From: Paenibacillus sp. HB172176
GTDB lineage: Bacteria > Bacillota > Bacilli > Paenibacillales > Paenibacillaceae
Direction: 5' to 3'
Assembly: GCF_011947265.1 (NCBI RefSeq)
Contig: NZ_JAATHD010000013.1
Location: 83,563-147,562 of the forward strand
Length of the DNA: 64,000 nucleotides
Shown here piece after piece: positions 63,596 through 64,000 of this stretch. Each line of letters begins with the position of its first letter. Positions within the stretch are counted from its first letter, which is position 1. The notes beneath the pieces were generated by a model. It was given only the letters and a program-made list of their open reading frames with translations. It was not told the DNA's origin and made no database searches. Position numbers and translations under genes: made by a program.

Positions 63596-64000
63596 GACAG
63601 GGTGATCAAACATTAGGGACGCAATAATGCGCTGGATCGGCTGCAGGCGCAGGTTTGCGCGACAGAGATTGTAATCGAAATCCTGCAGCGATATCTGGTT
63701 CACAGCAAGAATTCGACGGATCTGACCTGGGTTCCGGCTTATATGCAGTATCGCTTGTCCGAACGCATTACCGTGGAGGAAATGGCACAGAAGGCGTTCA
63801 TGTCCCGTTCTCATTTCTCGCAATTGTTCCATGAGCAGTTCGGCATCGCGCCTCATCAATATTTGCTGCGCTTACGGCTGGAGACGGCGATGAACCAGCT
63901 TGCTACAAGCGATTTGCCGATGAAGGACATTGCGTTTCGTTACGGCTTCTCAAGCGTTCACCACTTCTCGAAGATGTTCAAGCAGCATTTCGGTCAGCCT
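63596..64000 (+). pseudogene. Duplicated 3' fragment of the AraC-family gene, runs off the window
   Basis: From 63611 the sequence matches 60843 onward (offset 2768) with about seven differences in the first 85 bases and almost none in the remaining ~305. The Trp codon TGG of the intact gene is TAG here (63614), and no N-terminal domain precedes it. Weak similarity continues leftward to ~63596 with a one-base indel. It encodes most of the DNA-binding domain but no start, so it is a relic or a truncated copy. Confidence 0.85.

Overview
The window looks like chromosome from a Gram-positive, low-to-mid-GC member of the Paenibacillaceae, most likely Paenibacillus or a close relative. The grounds are AGGAGG-type ribosome binding sites with frequent GTG/TTG starts, Bacillus-type -35/-10 promoters, an S-layer-homology (SLH) surface protein, YesM/YesN-type sugar regulators, a HelD RNA polymerase recycling factor, and sugar and siderophore ABC operons without their own ATPase. 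This is inferred from gene content only. No rRNA, tRNA or CRISPR array was seen.

Layout. 1-2233: 3' end of a secreted carbohydrate-active protein, then a GH43-type glycosidase. 2300-4260: an IS110-family element with a suspicious structured 3' flank, then palindromic intergenic repeats. 4591-14463: HelD, an SDR/TetR divergent pair, an Rrf2 regulator with its NmrA-type reductase, an alkyltransferase-like DNA repair protein, two tandem near-identical ArsB/NhaD-type permeases and a small conserved protein. 14551-16208: repeats, an argC relic and a stand-alone protease-propeptide protein. 16403-24123: a 1506-residue pseudokinase/ATPase/GAF/LuxR regulator, a Dph6-like ATP pyrophosphatase and a TetR/MFS drug-efflux pair. 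24186-28140: AraC regulator, Fur box and siderophore uptake genes. 28148-31510: a GntR/ABC operon of the ytr type. 31728-36000: SelO, fructose-bisphosphate aldolase and a repeat-rich zone with two copies of an inverted-repeat-bounded element. 36039-41838: CUT1 sugar ABC operon convergent with a YesN/YesM two-component pair.

42467-51485 holds the most unusual locus: a 7TMR-DISM histidine kinase, an OmpR-type regulator and a 2014-residue SLH-anchored protein, of which about 1300 residues form a degenerate alpha-helical repeat array that I do not recognise as a named family. 52015-60171: a TIM-barrel isomerase, a BcrAB-like ABC transporter divergent from an OmpR/histidine-kinase pair, a tandem nitroreductase with a divergent MarR regulator, and a second ABC transporter. 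60402-64000: an AraC gene, then an AT-rich island with two unknown exported proteins, closed by a near-identical duplicate of the 3' part of the same AraC gene.

How the genes work together: most of the window is built of small regulator/effector cassettes (TetR-SDR, Rrf2-NmrA, TetR-MFS, MarR-nitroreductase, GntR-ABC, two-component-ABC). Several carry visible palindromic operators in the intergenic gap, so their wiring can be predicted directly. The sugar and iron transporters have substrate-binding proteins and permeases only, and must borrow an ATPase encoded elsewhere.
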